Below, piece after piece: positions 42,794-53,078 of a stretch of 64,000 nucleotides of DNA; position 1 is the stretch's first letter; every line of letters starts with the position of its first letter. A model generated the notes under the pieces. The model was not told the DNA's origin. It did no database searches and was given only the letters and a program-made list of their open reading frames with translations. The stretch is taken from assembly GCA_026707735.1 (NCBI GenBank), contig JAPOWH010000002.1, positions 1 through 64,000 on the forward strand. The letters are read 5' to 3'. The DNA is from Gammaproteobacteria bacterium. Lineage in GTDB: Bacteria > Pseudomonadota > Gammaproteobacteria > Pseudomonadales > Azotimanducaceae. Position numbers and translations under genes: made by a program.

Positions 42794-45106
42794 TTAGTCG
42801 AACTGACGTTGAATCCGCACTAGGAACTGTCGAGGCGGAATCAATTCAACTGAAGTGGCGCCTACGCCGAAGGCATCCGTAAATTTGGAATTTACACCCG
42901 GTTCATCCGTGATATTGAGCACGGAAAGAGTCAAGATCCACGGACTGGCAGAGGCTACCAGAGTTGACGAGGCATTCAGAACCGAATAGCCATCGACGAG
43001 ATCAGTTGTGTCATTGTTGAATATGCGGTGGTAATACTCGCCTCTATATACATACTGAATATTGGTGCGGAACTCTCCGAGAGCAGTGGTTGCGGAGTGA
43101 GTGAGAGAGGCATTGGCCGTAAAGCTGGGAGCTTTTGCCAGTTGGTTGTTTTTGACGTCCTTAACGCTTTCGGCTCGAGCGCGCTGGATTTCTAGTCCGA
43201 ACAAAGGAAACCCTTGGGCAACAAGCTCATTGGTCACTGCATCCGATTCCACGTTGTCAAGTACTAGGTGGCTTTCGGTTATTTCAGATTTCAACCACGA
43301 TGCTCTTGCCTCCCATTGAAGGCTACTGTTGATTGTCCCGAAGAGTTCTACTTCAAGTCCCCTGATCGACGAACCAGGAATATTTGTTACACCGCCTTCA
43401 AACACTTCGGGGTCAGTTGCCTGATATTGCATGTTCTTGTAGTCGTACGTGTAGGCTGATGCCCACACTTGGATCCTGTTGTCGAAAAGGCGACCCTTGA
43501 CTCCCAACTCCAGCGCATCAACAACTTCATCGACAAAAGTTGGTTTCACCAATGTGGGAGCGATTTGTTCCTCGCGCCCGTAGGTTAAGTTGCTGCCTCC
43601 CGGTTTGAACCCGCGGGTGTAGGAGCCATAGATCAACATGTCTCGTGGTGTTGTGTACTCGAGTGCGGTGCGTCCGGTCAAACGGGACCCGGAAATCGAG
43701 AGTAGATCGGTGCCACTCCGAGCGTAGAAATTTGTGACCCTTCCGTCCACGTTGCCGTCGGTTAAGCGCACCCCGCTTACAAGATTCAGCCGATCAGAAA
43801 TCGGGTTGTCTCCTTGGAAGTACACCGACACAGATTCACGCTCAGTGATGGCATCTGAAATGAATCCATAGTCGCCAGGTGCAAAACTACGGACTTGGTC
43901 GATTGAAACGGGATCGAACACTCCATCGCGGCCAAAGTCGATCTTTTCTCTAAAGCGAACTTCGAAAGAGGTATCGAGAACAAAAACACCCGCAATCCAT
44001 GAAAAGTCCCGAGTTGAATCATCTTTGGAAATCCATTGAATTTCATGGGTCGTCGTGGACTGGGTATCGTCTTCCGGCGCGACTGCTGCAGGCAAGAACG
44101 CACCAGATTCCACCGACACCAAGTCGGATCTGTCGTTGTCCCGATAGGAAACAATGTGATCCTCTTGGACACTGAAAAGGTACTTCACAGTCGAATTGAA
44201 AAGATCTCGAGTAATCACAAGACCAAGCATGGCAGTGTCGAGCGAATGACTTGATGGAAAATCTTGGGCAAGTCTCCTAGGATTTGGTGTTCGGTCGAAA
44301 ATTCCCTTTTGGGCAGAGCCGTTGGTGTCTTCAGAGTAGACTTGCGCTGACACCTCGACTTGGGTCGATGCCGACGCTTCCCACAACAGACGAACTCGGC
44401 CTATGGCACTATCGTTTTCGTCCAATTCCTGATCGAGAACGACGTTTCTGCTGAAGCCGTCATGTCGATTCACGGTTGCAGATGCTCGAACAGCAACACT
44501 GGGTCCAACGGGAACATTCACAGCGCCGAAAGTCTTGATTCGGCCATAGGTGCCTAGCGTGGCTGAAACAGCACTCGAAACTTCCCCTAGAACGGGAGAT
44601 ACGGACACCACATTGATCGCCCCGCCCGTCGAGTTCTGGCCAAAAAGCGCTCCCTGAGGACCGCGGATCACTTCGACTCGCTCAATGTCGAGCAAGTCGG
44701 TTTGCAGTGTAAACGGCGAAGCCATGTAGAGGCCATCCAAATGGAAGGAGACCGAGGGATTCGCAATTGTGTTCTGGTTCGCTTCGTTTCCGACACCGCG
44801 AATGGTGACTACCGTCCTAAATCCCTCATTTTTGGCTATATTCACGCCTGGTGCCAATGCGTTCAGGTCCACCAACGTATCGGCATGAAGGTCTCCCAGC
44901 TGATCTGTGTCAAACACAGAAATGGATTGTGAGACTTCGTTCAGTGGCTCGATTCTCTTCTCCGCCGTGACGATGATCTCCTCGACTTGAGATGCGGCTT
45001 CCTCGGCTAGAGCTGGCGAGATGGACAGCGACACGCAGGCGAGCGCAAAAACAGCTACATTGGATCGTGTGGACATAAGTTGAACAAGAGATTGGCGCAC
45101 GTTCAT
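42794..45106 (-). CDS. TonB-dependent outer-membrane receptor
   Basis: A 770-residue receptor. A signal peptide ends near SPALAEEA. A TonB-box-like EEIIVTAEKR follows, then the plug domain with DTLVDLNALAPGVNI and RVEVIRGPQGALFGQNSTGG, and a beta-barrel of about 600 residues. It resembles the group of receptors common in marine and sphingomonad-like bacteria that import siderophores, cobalamin, carbohydrates or plant-derived compounds; the ligand is unknown. It is the last gene of a three-gene minus-strand set behind two ABC exporters, 37 bases after the second. An export/import pair for one small molecule is an inference. Confidence 0.9.
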   Translation of the reverse strand: MNVRQSLVQLMSTRSNVAVFALACVSLSISPALAEEAASQVEEIIVTAEKRIEPLNEVSQSISVFDTDQLGDLHADTLVDLNALAPGVNIAKNEGFRTVVTIRGVGNEANQNTIANPSVSFHLDGLYMASPFTLQTDLLDIERVEVIRGPQGALFGQNSTGGAINVVSVSPVLGEVSSAVSATLGTYGRIKTFGAVNVPVGPSVAVRASATVNRHDGFSRNVVLDQELDENDSAIGRVRLLWEASASTQVEVSAQVYSEDTNGSAQKGIFDRTPNPRRLAQDFPSSHSLDTAMLGLVITRDLFNSTVKYLFSVQEDHIVSYRDNDRSDLVSVESGAFLPAAVAPEDDTQSTTTHEIQWISKDDSTRDFSWIAGVFVLDTSFEVRFREKIDFGRDGVFDPVSIDQVRSFAPGDYGFISDAITERESVSVYFQGDNPISDRLNLVSGVRLTDGNVDGRVTNFYARSGTDLLSISGSRLTGRTALEYTTPRDMLIYGSYTRGFKPGGSNLTYGREEQIAPTLVKPTFVDEVVDALELGVKGRLFDNRIQVWASAYTYDYKNMQYQATDPEVFEGGVTNIPGSSIRGLEVELFGTINSSLQWEARASWLKSEITESHLVLDNVESDAVTNELVAQGFPLFGLEIQRARAESVKDVKNNQLAKAPSFTANASLTHSATTALGEFRTNIQYVYRGEYYHRIFNNDTTDLVDGYSVLNASSTLVASASPWILTLSVLNITDEPGVNSKFTDAFGVGATSVELIPPRQFLVRIQRQFD

Positions 45107-45143
45107 CTTTGGAAGCGAACAACTTTTTGAAAGGTTAACACCA

Positions 45144-46991
45144 CTATGCGTAGCGAGCGGCTTGTGTGCTGAACATCAGTCGGTACTTTCCGTCAAGCTT
45201 CATCAGAGTCTCGTGGTCACCCTGTTCGATGACCCTCCCGTCCTCCAGGACCACGATCGTATCCGCCATGCGAACCGTAGAGAAACGGTGAGAGATGAAG
45301 ATCACGGTCTTGTTCTCGGTGAGCCGTGCAAAACGCTCGTAGAGTGCAGCTTCCCCAAATGCATCCAATGCAGCGGTCGGTTCATCGAGAAAGAGAATCT
45401 GAGACTCGCTCATGAAGGCACGGGCAATTGCCAAGTTCTGCCACTCTCCTCCAGACAGGTCGACACCCTCGTCGAATGTCTTGCCCAAAATCGTTTCATA
45501 ACCCTTGGGAAGCTTCGTAACAAATTCGTCGGCGCCAGCTTTTTTGGCTGCTTCCACGATGGCATCGCGATTGGCGAGATGGCCGACATTTCCTACACCT
45601 ATGTTGTCTGACGCAGATATCTGGTAACGGACGAAATCTTGGAATACAGCACTGACATTTGCACGAATATCACTCAGATCGTAGTCTCGATAGTCTGTTC
45701 GGTCGAGTGCGATGCTGCCCGATGTAGGGTCGTAGAACCGTACCAGCAGTTTGATTAGAGTGGTCTTTCCTGCACCGTTCTCTCCCACTATCGCCAGTTT
45801 GGTGCCCACTGGGATCGAAAATGAAACATCCTTGAGAATTTCAATGGTTGTGCCAGGGTAGGTAAACGAAACGTTCCTCAGCTCCAATCCTGTTCTGATC
45901 GGTGAAGGAATCTTAGCTGGACTCTTGGATCGAGGAGGTTCCAGCGATCCTCTGACCGACTTTGGATCGAGATCCAGCAATTCGAAGAAGCGAGTGATGA
46001 AGAGTGTATTTTGAAACAGGTTGCCTCCGCTCGAAATTAACCCCTGCAACGAACTGACAGCTTGGTGAGCAGCGGCAACCACCATTGTCAGAGTTCCAAC
46101 AGAGACTTCTCCCATCGCCGTTCGGTAGACTGCATACGCCCAGACCATTGCAATTGCAATTGTTGGTAAGTTATTGATACTTATATCTAATTTCAAGAAC
46201 CTGATGTTGAGTTTGATAATCGCGCGAACAATGGTGTCGCGGAACTTGTAGAACCGATCTACGAGAAACTGCCTCAATCCAAAAACTCGAATTTCCTTGA
46301 TTTTCTCGCGCTGTGTTGGCAGATCCCCGTAGTAGTCGCTTGACCTGTAGTTGCGCATCATCTCAGTTTCCATATCAAACCGTCGACGAGCAGTGAACCC
46401 TTCGTAGTAGATGCGCGGAAGTGTTGCACAGATCAGCAGCACTACGGCTAGCGGGTGGAGAATTGTCAACAGCCCAAACACAGCGGAAAGCGATAGAAAC
46501 TGCTGCAGGAAACTAGGAACACCCCATACAACGGACTGAATTCGGTTGACGTTGCGTTTTGCCTGGGTCAGCCGATCATAGAATTGCGGGGCTTCGAAAA
46601 AGGCAATGTCCAGACTGGCAGCCTTTGCCAATAGCTGCGAATGTGCTGCAGAGTAGACTCGCTCGGTCAGAATATGTCCCCAAATGTTGTTAATTTGGGA
46701 TACAAGCGAATTGCCCAATCGCAACGCTGTGACGACCAGGATTGGCATGAGAACATAGGACCAATCGACGGGGCTTCCCAAGCTTGCCACTATGCGATCC
46801 ACAACTACCTTCATGAGCCACAGAGTGAGGGCAGGCGTCACGGCTTCAACAATGCGCAGCGCGCTCGTTCCCGCCACCAGAAGCGGAGCGGAACGCCACA
46901 TGAAGCCAAAGACTCGAGGTATGAGTGCAAAAACCTCAAGCACCGACTTGGTTTTCAGGGTGTCGAAAATATTGAAGGTTGAACTGGCCAT
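45144..46991 (-). CDS. ABC exporter (fused membrane and ATPase domains), copy 1
   Basis: A 615-residue half-transporter: six helices in residues 1 to about 330, then the ATPase with A-loop tyrosine in VSFTYPG, Walker A GENGAGKTT, signature LSGGEWQN, Walker B ILFLDEPTAALD and switch His in FISHRF. The GEWQ form of the signature defines a subgroup of type IV exporters common near peptide or secondary-metabolite genes. It is a clear paralogue of the neighbouring gene at 47068 and of equal length, so the two probably form a heterodimer. The substrate is not shown by the context. Confidence 0.92.
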   Translation of the reverse strand: MASSTFNIFDTLKTKSVLEVFALIPRVFGFMWRSAPLLVAGTSALRIVEAVTPALTLWLMKVVVDRIVASLGSPVDWSYVLMPILVVTALRLGNSLVSQINNIWGHILTERVYSAAHSQLLAKAASLDIAFFEAPQFYDRLTQAKRNVNRIQSVVWGVPSFLQQFLSLSAVFGLLTILHPLAVVLLICATLPRIYYEGFTARRRFDMETEMMRNYRSSDYYGDLPTQREKIKEIRVFGLRQFLVDRFYKFRDTIVRAIIKLNIRFLKLDISINNLPTIAIAMVWAYAVYRTAMGEVSVGTLTMVVAAAHQAVSSLQGLISSGGNLFQNTLFITRFFELLDLDPKSVRGSLEPPRSKSPAKIPSPIRTGLELRNVSFTYPGTTIEILKDVSFSIPVGTKLAIVGENGAGKTTLIKLLVRFYDPTSGSIALDRTDYRDYDLSDIRANVSAVFQDFVRYQISASDNIGVGNVGHLANRDAIVEAAKKAGADEFVTKLPKGYETILGKTFDEGVDLSGGEWQNLAIARAFMSESQILFLDEPTAALDAFGEAALYERFARLTENKTVIFISHRFSTVRMADTIVVLEDGRVIEQGDHETLMKLDGKYRLMFSTQAARYA

Positions 46992-47067
46992 AGCGGATTA
47001 GAGAGCTCTAATTCTCAACCTCCACCCAAGGATCGAAGCGCTAAACCGAGCAAAGGATTCAGGCCGT

Positions 47068-48915
47068 TCATCGGTAGCGCTGCGCCTGAGTTTCAAACAT
47101 GAGCTGATACATGCCTCCACGTTCGATCAGCTCTTCGTGACTGCCGACTTCAACGGCCCTGCCATCGTCGATAACGACGATCAGATCCGCCATTCTCACG
47201 GTGGAGAAACGATGGGATATGAAAACCACCGTCTTGTCTTCGGATAGGCGCGTAATTCGTTCGTAGAGTTCGCGTTCTCGTAGCGCGTCAAGAGCGGCCG
47301 TTGGTTCATCGAGAATGAAGAATTGCGCGCTGCTCATGAACGCGCGTGCGATGGACAAGTGCTGCCACTCGCCACCCGACAGGTCAACTCCTTCGTCAAG
47401 CGTTCTTCCCAAGACCGTGTCGTAGCCGTGAGGAAGTCCGTTCACCACTTCTTCTGCCCCGCCCTTTCGCGCGGCAACCACGATTCTTTCTCGATCCTCT
47501 ACATGTTCAACACTACCAATTCCTATGTTGTCGGCCGCCGAGATGTCGAATCTTGCAAAGTCCTGAAAGACAACGCTCATGCTGGTCTGGAGACTCTCAA
47601 GATCGTAGTCGCGGTAGTCGTGCCCGTCAAGTCGTATGGATCCTCCCGTCGGATCATAGAATCGCGCAAGAAGCTTGATCACAGTTGTCTTCCCAGCACC
47701 GTTCTTGCCGACCAAAGCGACTTTGGCTCGGGCAGGAATGAAGAAGGAAACATCCTTGAGGATTACCTCGTCGTTGCCTGGATAGGAAAACGTTACGTTC
47801 TCGAACTCAATTCCAGACTTCATTCGCCGGGGAGCAACAAGAGGCGTTGTGGAGCGGGACGGTTCGAGAGAACCCGATACTTTTGCCGGATCCAGGTCTA
47901 GAACCTCGAAGAATCGCGAAGTTTCGAGGCTCGACTGGTAGGTGTAACCCGCTGAACCGATAATGCCCCTAATCAAAGTGGTGATCTGCTGGCTCGAAGA
48001 GAAGACGAGGGTGAGATCCCCAATTGTGATTGCGCCGGTCGCCGCTTGAACGACGGCATAGATCGCCACGGCGCTAATGCCAAGCGTCGACAGACTCTCC
48101 AGGCTCATTTCCCACTTCAGGAATTTCTTCAAAAGGGAAAGCCAAGCTTGTATGTAAGTCTCCCTAAATTCCAAGAAGCGATTCCTGAAAGTTTCGGCCA
48201 ACCCGAAGATTCGAATTTCCTTTACGTTTTCACGTTCGGTCAGCAGCGAGTCCTGGTAGTGCGACATTCTCCAGTTGCGGGACAACTCGGATTCAAGCTG
48301 GAATCGTCGGCGCGCCAGCTGTGCCTCCAAGAAGATTCGTGGAAGCACGGTTCCGAACAACACAAGGACGGCTAACGGATGCAGGGTCGACAGCAGGCCG
48401 ATCATGGCGGTCAACGACAACAGTTGTTGAAACAAACCTGTGGTATCCCACATCAGGGATTCCACCTGCCATTTGTTGTCATTGGCCTGCTTCAGCTGGT
48501 CGTAGAACTTCGGAGCTTCAAAGTACGCCATGTCGAGCGAGGCCGATTTGCTGATCAGCTTCTCGCTAGCTGCTGTGTACACATGTTCCGACAACACTTG
48601 ACTCACCAGGCTTTGCACAGCTTGGATGACCGCGTTTCCAACCCAAATCGCAAGCACGATTCCGACGGGAATCATCAAGAATGCCCAATCGATAGGTGAA
48701 CCAATGCTTGCTACGACTCGATCCACAATGATCTTTGTCATCCAAATTACGGCGGGAGAGACAAAAGCCGTGATTGTGGAAACGGCAAGCAAGGAACAGA
48801 CTGTCAATGGCGAGACGTGCCAAATCAATTTGACTACGCGAGGGAATAGGCGAACCAACTCGCGTATCGTCTTAAGACGAAGCAGCTCTTCAGGATCGTA
48901 GGTTGTAGAACTCAT
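47068..48915 (-). CDS. ABC exporter (fused membrane and ATPase domains), copy 2
   Basis: A 615-residue paralogue of copy 1, with the same domain order. The ATPase has VTFSYPG, Walker A GKNGAGKTT, LSGGEWQH, Walker B FFILDEPTAALD and FISHRF, all complete, so both halves of a heterodimer could hydrolyse ATP. It is the first gene of the set and is followed after 76 bases by copy 1 and then by the TonB receptor. A decayed fragment related to both copies lies at about 59714-60205. Confidence 0.92.
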   Translation of the reverse strand: MSSTTYDPEELLRLKTIRELVRLFPRVVKLIWHVSPLTVCSLLAVSTITAFVSPAVIWMTKIIVDRVVASIGSPIDWAFLMIPVGIVLAIWVGNAVIQAVQSLVSQVLSEHVYTAASEKLISKSASLDMAYFEAPKFYDQLKQANDNKWQVESLMWDTTGLFQQLLSLTAMIGLLSTLHPLAVLVLFGTVLPRIFLEAQLARRRFQLESELSRNWRMSHYQDSLLTERENVKEIRIFGLAETFRNRFLEFRETYIQAWLSLLKKFLKWEMSLESLSTLGISAVAIYAVVQAATGAITIGDLTLVFSSSQQITTLIRGIIGSAGYTYQSSLETSRFFEVLDLDPAKVSGSLEPSRSTTPLVAPRRMKSGIEFENVTFSYPGNDEVILKDVSFFIPARAKVALVGKNGAGKTTVIKLLARFYDPTGGSIRLDGHDYRDYDLESLQTSMSVVFQDFARFDISAADNIGIGSVEHVEDRERIVVAARKGGAEEVVNGLPHGYDTVLGRTLDEGVDLSGGEWQHLSIARAFMSSAQFFILDEPTAALDALRERELYERITRLSEDKTVVFISHRFSTVRMADLIVVIDDGRAVEVGSHEELIERGGMYQLMFETQAQRYR

Positions 48916-48961
48916 CTAGAAATCCGACGCAGCCGCCGGGCGGCACGTGGGTTTTGGAGCG

Positions 48962-48989
48962 CGACCACCCCGAAAATCTGGAGTGGTCG
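48962..48989. terminator. Hairpin between the lipoprotein operon and the ABC exporter operon
   Basis: CGACCAC and GTGGTCG pair perfectly around a 14-base loop whose edges add two further pairs after a mismatch. It lies between the stop at 49010 and the exporter start at 48915 on the minus strand. No U-tract follows, so Rho-independent termination is uncertain. Confidence 0.4.
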
Positions 48990-49009
48990 TATCAAGCGTC
49001 TCTATTTTC

Positions 49010-49411
49010 CTAATCGACTAGACTGCCTAATAGTAGAGAAAATATAGAACCCCACAAGAGAATTGTGATGGTTCCCCACACTAGATAGAAGAGGGTCATG
49101 CCCCAGAATACTCCCCATACAACCCCGATGCGACGCGGGGCTACGGCTCTCTGTATTTTTGAGAGCTTTTCGTCTATCAACCGAAGTCTCTTAGGGTCTT
49201 CAACAAGCACCACATCGTTCCTATAGAGATCAAGGGCCTCTACAGCCGAATCAATGGCGTCGCCAACTCCTGTATGGGACATCGGCAACCCATTTAGCCG
49301 ATCATCCAACCATTTGACACGAACCTTGCCGTGGCCATCCAAGTCCTCTGCCGTTGCAATAATCCTCGCCAACGGCTTTTCGTCGCTGATTTTCCGTAGC
49401 GTCCACTCCAT
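49010..49411 (-). CDS. Small membrane protein of unknown function
   Basis: A 133-residue protein from ATG 49411, which shares one base with the stop of the lipoprotein gene (TGATG). Residues 1 to about 90 are soluble and charged; residues about 97-130 are one or two hydrophobic helices at the very C terminus (VVWGVFWGMTLFYLVWG then ILLWGSIFSLLLG). It would be tail-anchored with the N-terminal domain in the cytoplasm. I recognise no family. The overlap makes it a translational partner of the lipoprotein. Confidence 0.65.
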   Translation of the reverse strand: MEWTLRKISDEKPLARIIATAEDLDGHGKVRVKWLDDRLNGLPMSHTGVGDAIDSAVEALDLYRNDVVLVEDPKRLRLIDEKLSKIQRAVAPRRIGVVWGVFWGMTLFYLVWGTITILLWGSIFSLLLGSLVD

Positions 49412-49983
49412 CAATCCGCATCCGTAAAACAGGGGGTTTCAATATCTGCACCAAGATCTTGGGCTTTGCTGAGAAAACCCTGTAATGTAGTCTCCGTAAG
49501 CCTAAACTCGCGATTTCCGCGATCCCCAACGACTCGCAAATGCAATCCACCCGATTTGCAAGAGCCTTCGATTGCCTTTGCAACGGGAAGACTGATAACG
49601 GCTGTCTCCCGATATTCATAGACTTCGTAAATCGAGTCCCAAACGATATCGTGATTCTTCCCTCTAGATGCGGAGAGTCTCTCTCCATCCAACCATGCCC
49701 CATTTGGGTAGTAGTACTTATCACTACTCGACGAAACGTACAAAGTAATAGTCGACGGATCGGATTCAAGCATGACCATACCGAGCGCGGAATGACTGTA
49801 CGCACCCAATCGAAATTCCTCGTGGTAGTATCGCCACCCGGACTGAGCCGTCGGAGCGTCCTGAAAATACGATGTCTGATCGTACGCAAACGACGGACTT
49901 CTAGAGTCCGCTGGAAGCATTGCCTGGCAACCTGTAAAAACCAACACTGCCAAAATTGAGATGAATTTGATCAACACCTTCAT
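49411..49983 (-). CDS. Lipoprotein of unknown function
   Basis: A 190-residue protein. I choose the ATG at 49983, which has GGGAGG at the correct distance upstream; an earlier ATG at 49998 overlaps that ribosome site. The signal peptide ends in the lipobox VFTGC. The mature protein has about 170 residues, rich in Tyr, Ser and Gly, with paired cysteines near the end (GSCKSGG and ETPCFTD). It resembles no family I can name. It is the first gene of a two-gene unit. Confidence 0.7.
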   Translation of the reverse strand: MKVLIKFISILAVLVFTGCQAMLPADSRSPSFAYDQTSYFQDAPTAQSGWRYYHEEFRLGAYSHSALGMVMLESDPSTITLYVSSSSDKYYYPNGAWLDGERLSASRGKNHDIVWDSIYEVYEYRETAVISLPVAKAIEGSCKSGGLHLRVVGDRGNREFRLTETTLQGFLSKAQDLGADIETPCFTDAD

Positions 49984-50886
49984 CTTGATCCCTCCCATGT
50001 GTCCGAACTAAGATCAAGGTCGAAATCAATTTCGTTCTTGGTCCAAAAAATCGGCTATCGCCTCCCTGCTTAGCGTCAACTCGATTGTTTTTCTTTTCTC
50101 CCTCTTGCTGCCAAGGTCGAAGACCAATTTCTTCGACAATGCGATAGTCTGAAACGTTGAATTCAATCGCACAGAATACAAATGGTCGTAGGTCCCTCTC
50201 CGACCTCATAGTTCATCGTGAGCCTCCGAACCTGTTCTTGGTCACAACGTTCACAACATCAATCGAATCGTCGTGATGGAAAAAAGCGATGCGCAAATGA
50301 TTGTTTGTGATAGCGCAGATTGACAGATGGCAGCCTGACCGAACCGCTCACTCGACTTGCAATGGAAAGCAGCGACCGAACAGCAATCAATCCATTTACC
50401 GGTTGCCACACGGAGCAATCCACAAAGTTTTCTTTCGTTTCTTGATAGTTGCTTGCCACTCCGCGATTAATGAGGAGCAACACAACATCGCGCCAATGCC
50501 GATACTTGCGCTAGGAACCCTGTACCTGCTTGTTATGATGGAATTTCCCGCAGCGAGTTTCCAATTTAACCCCGAGGAAGTTTAATTGATCAAGCAGTTC
50601 CCGCATTCCACTGGGCGGCGGTCGCATGTTGCCGGGATTGCTCTCGCACAGAGAGTGTTTCAGCTCGCCACGGATGTGGTGCTGGTGCTTCAGCTCTTTT
50701 GTGGAGGCTTGAACTTTGGCATTCCCTGGTAGCCTTGGTCTCAAATTCAAACTCTCTATTGCTTCGCGTGATCCCAATTGCTGCCTATCGAGATCAGCTA
50801 ACCTAACATTTGCGGGTTGATCGAATGAAGGCAGAGATGGAACTCTGCTGGCAAGGCACACATTTGGAGACTTAGGCGAGGCATTA
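49984..50886. other. Nine hundred bases without a supported gene
   Basis: The longest gap in the window. Several frames stay open for 70-115 codons on both strands, but none shows family similarity, a good start or consistent codon use. The divergent flanking genes mean promoters for both should lie here. The minus-strand frame at 50511-50861 could be a decayed gene; I could not identify it. Confidence 0.5.
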
Positions 50887-52155
50887 ATGCCGTATGTTCA
50901 ATCCTCCATCACAGGTACGATTCGTGGTCTGATCGTACCGATCTATGCGCCGTCGGTTCTTGCGGCCATCGCAAGAGGCGGAGCTCTCATAGCACTACCA
51001 CTCTTTGCCCTCGAGATAGGTGGTGGACCGGCGCTAGCAGCGGGAGTAGTGGGACTGCGCGCTGCTGGAACGATGGCGGCTAACCTACCGTCCGGCTTCT
51101 TTGCTTCAAAGTTCGGTGACAAGGTTGTAATGCTTGCCGGTCTTGCAATCCTTGTTGCTGCTCTGGGCGTCTTGACCGGTTACGCATCGGCAGTGACTCT
51201 GCTCATCTCATCATTTGTTCTAGGCGTCGGCAGCGGGTCGTGGATCATGGCTCGCCTATTGCACATAACCGAAACAGTACGCCTCGAACAGCGAGGGCGA
51301 GTTATTTCGGTATTGGCTGGAATTGAGCGGGGCGGCACGCTAGTTGGCCCCGTGTTGGCTGGCGTTGCCATACAGACGCTTGGATATCGAGTCGTCTTTG
51401 TGAGTGTGGGAGTTCTGTTCCTAGTAGCCCTCTTGGTGGTTCTGTGGAAGACAAGCAGAGCGCATGTGCGACGAGAAACCCGTAGGACTCTAAGCATCAT
51501 TCAAGTGGTTGTCCGCTTTCGAGACACCTTGCTCAAGGGCGGGTCGGTAATGCTCTTTCTTTCCTACCTTCGAAACGCGAGAATGTTTCTGCTTCCCGTG
51601 TGGGGAGCGACTATTGGCTTGAGTCCCGGTGAGATTGGATTGGTCGTTAGTCTTTCTTCTGCCATCGACATGGCGATGTTCCTTCCAGCGGGCATGATCC
51701 TTGATCACATTGGAAGGAAGACGAACCTGATCGCATGTTTGTTGCTTCTTAGTATTGCAACGGCACTTCTGCCAATGACCAATGGCTTTCTCACATTTCT
51801 ATTGGTGGCAATGCTTGCGGGACTGGGCAACGGATTTGGAACCGGGATCTTCATGACATTGGGTGGAGACTTCGCGCCACGGTATGGTCGCAGCGAGTTT
51901 CTTGGCGTTTGGCGATTCATGGGGGACTTTGGCGGGGTTGTCAGCCCGTTTGCAATAGGTTCGCTGGCTCAGGCGACATCCATGCTGGTTGCATGCATGT
52001 CCTCGGGAGCTTTGGGTTGCTTTGGCGCGATATTGGCTCTGGCTTTCATACCCGAGACGCTCAGGGCATATCGAATACGGCGTGAGTTGCAGGAGTCGGG
52101 AATTCCCAGAGAAACCGACTCCGAGAGTGGGTCTAGATCGGAAAGTAGAGGCTAG
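50887..52155 (+). CDS. Major facilitator superfamily transporter
   Basis: A 422-residue protein with twelve helices. The loop between helices 2 and 3 reads GFFASKFGDKVVM and the one between 8 and 9 reads GMILDHIGRKTNL, both variants of the MFS loop motif GXXXDXXGRK. It belongs to the drug/metabolite exporter-like part of the superfamily; the substrate is unknown. The C-terminal 30 residues are polar (RELQESGIPRETDSESGSR). It converges on the SMP-30 gene with a four-base overlap of the two stop regions. Confidence 0.85.
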   Translation: MPYVQSSITGTIRGLIVPIYAPSVLAAIARGGALIALPLFALEIGGGPALAAGVVGLRAAGTMAANLPSGFFASKFGDKVVMLAGLAILVAALGVLTGYASAVTLLISSFVLGVGSGSWIMARLLHITETVRLEQRGRVISVLAGIERGGTLVGPVLAGVAIQTLGYRVVFVSVGVLFLVALLVVLWKTSRAHVRRETRRTLSIIQVVVRFRDTLLKGGSVMLFLSYLRNARMFLLPVWGATIGLSPGEIGLVVSLSSAIDMAMFLPAGMILDHIGRKTNLIACLLLLSIATALLPMTNGFLTFLLVAMLAGLGNGFGTGIFMTLGGDFAPRYGRSEFLGVWRFMGDFGGVVSPFAIGSLAQATSMLVACMSSGALGCFGAILALAFIPETLRAYRIRRELQESGIPRETDSESGSRSESRG

Positions 52156-53048
52156 AACAGAGGAACGCCGGCTACCTTGGTCTGAACGCAGTAAAGATGA
52201 TTCGTCGATGTCATGAAGAAGGTCTTCATGTCGGTGCCGCCCCAGGTGAAGTTTGCGCAGAACTTTGGCATGAGAAAGATGCCAAGCAATTCACCCGATT
52301 CTGGTTCGTACACATGCACCCCGCCAGGTCCAGCACAGAAGACATGACCCGTAGAGGCAACCTTGAGCCCATCGGGCGCTCCAGGCTTGCCGCTGGTTTG
52401 CTGTGCGAAAACTTCGCCACCGCTCAAGCTGCCATCTTCGGCACAGGCGAATTTGCGTATATGCATTTGGGGAGTGTCGGCAACGAAGAGCACTGACTCG
52501 TCCACGCTGAAGGCCAATCCATTGGGTTGAACGAAGTCTTTTGCAAGGAGAGAAAGCTCACCCGTCGCTCCATCGATCTTGTAGACACCTCGGAAGTCGA
52601 GATCCAATGGGCGCACGATACCAACTCCAGGACCCCGTCCAAATGTGGGATCCGTAAAGAAAATGTCGCCATTGGATCGAACAACTATGTCGTTCGGGCT
52701 GTTGAGTTCCTTTCCGTCCCAATGTGACGCCAGAACCGAAATGGAGCCATCGTGCTCCTCCCGAACCACTCGACTTGTGGCGTGCTCGCAGGTGAGGATA
52801 CGGCCCTGCTTGTCGTAGGTATTGCCATTGGCATTGTGGCTTGGCGAACGGTACGTCGAGAGTCCAGCTTCCGCTGACCAGCGATGCATGGAGTCGGCTG
52901 GAATGTCGCTAAAGGTGACATGGCGATCATAGGGATGCCAAATCGGACCCTCAGTGAACTGAAAACCTTCCGCTAGCGTTTTTCTTTGTTGAGATGGGTC
53001 AACGACATCGTTGAATCGCGGATCGACAATTTCAAAATCCATGTGCAA
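52152..53048 (-). CDS. SMP-30/gluconolactonase-family protein
   Basis: A 298-residue six-bladed beta-propeller. The metal-site residues of the family are visible: Glu in FTEGPIW, Asn in SPNDIVV, Asn in PNGLAFS and Asp in GAPDGLK. SMP-30 enzymes hydrolyse sugar lactones such as gluconolactone, or other lactones, with a divalent metal. It lies 30 bases after the PhyH gene on the same strand, forming a likely two-gene operon. The real substrate is unknown. Confidence 0.88.
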   Translation of the reverse strand: MHMDFEIVDPRFNDVVDPSQQRKTLAEGFQFTEGPIWHPYDRHVTFSDIPADSMHRWSAEAGLSTYRSPSHNANGNTYDKQGRILTCEHATSRVVREEHDGSISVLASHWDGKELNSPNDIVVRSNGDIFFTDPTFGRGPGVGIVRPLDLDFRGVYKIDGATGELSLLAKDFVQPNGLAFSVDESVLFVADTPQMHIRKFACAEDGSLSGGEVFAQQTSGKPGAPDGLKVASTGHVFCAGPGGVHVYEPESGELLGIFLMPKFCANFTWGGTDMKTFFMTSTNHLYCVQTKVAGVPLF

Positions 53049-53078
53049 GCCTTGGTGTGTAGTTTTAACTAGGCGGAT

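Noticed and set aside
50511-50861. Minus-strand frame of 116 codons in the large gap
   Set aside because: No recognisable domain, no ribosome site, proline- and histidine-rich composition typical of chance frames.
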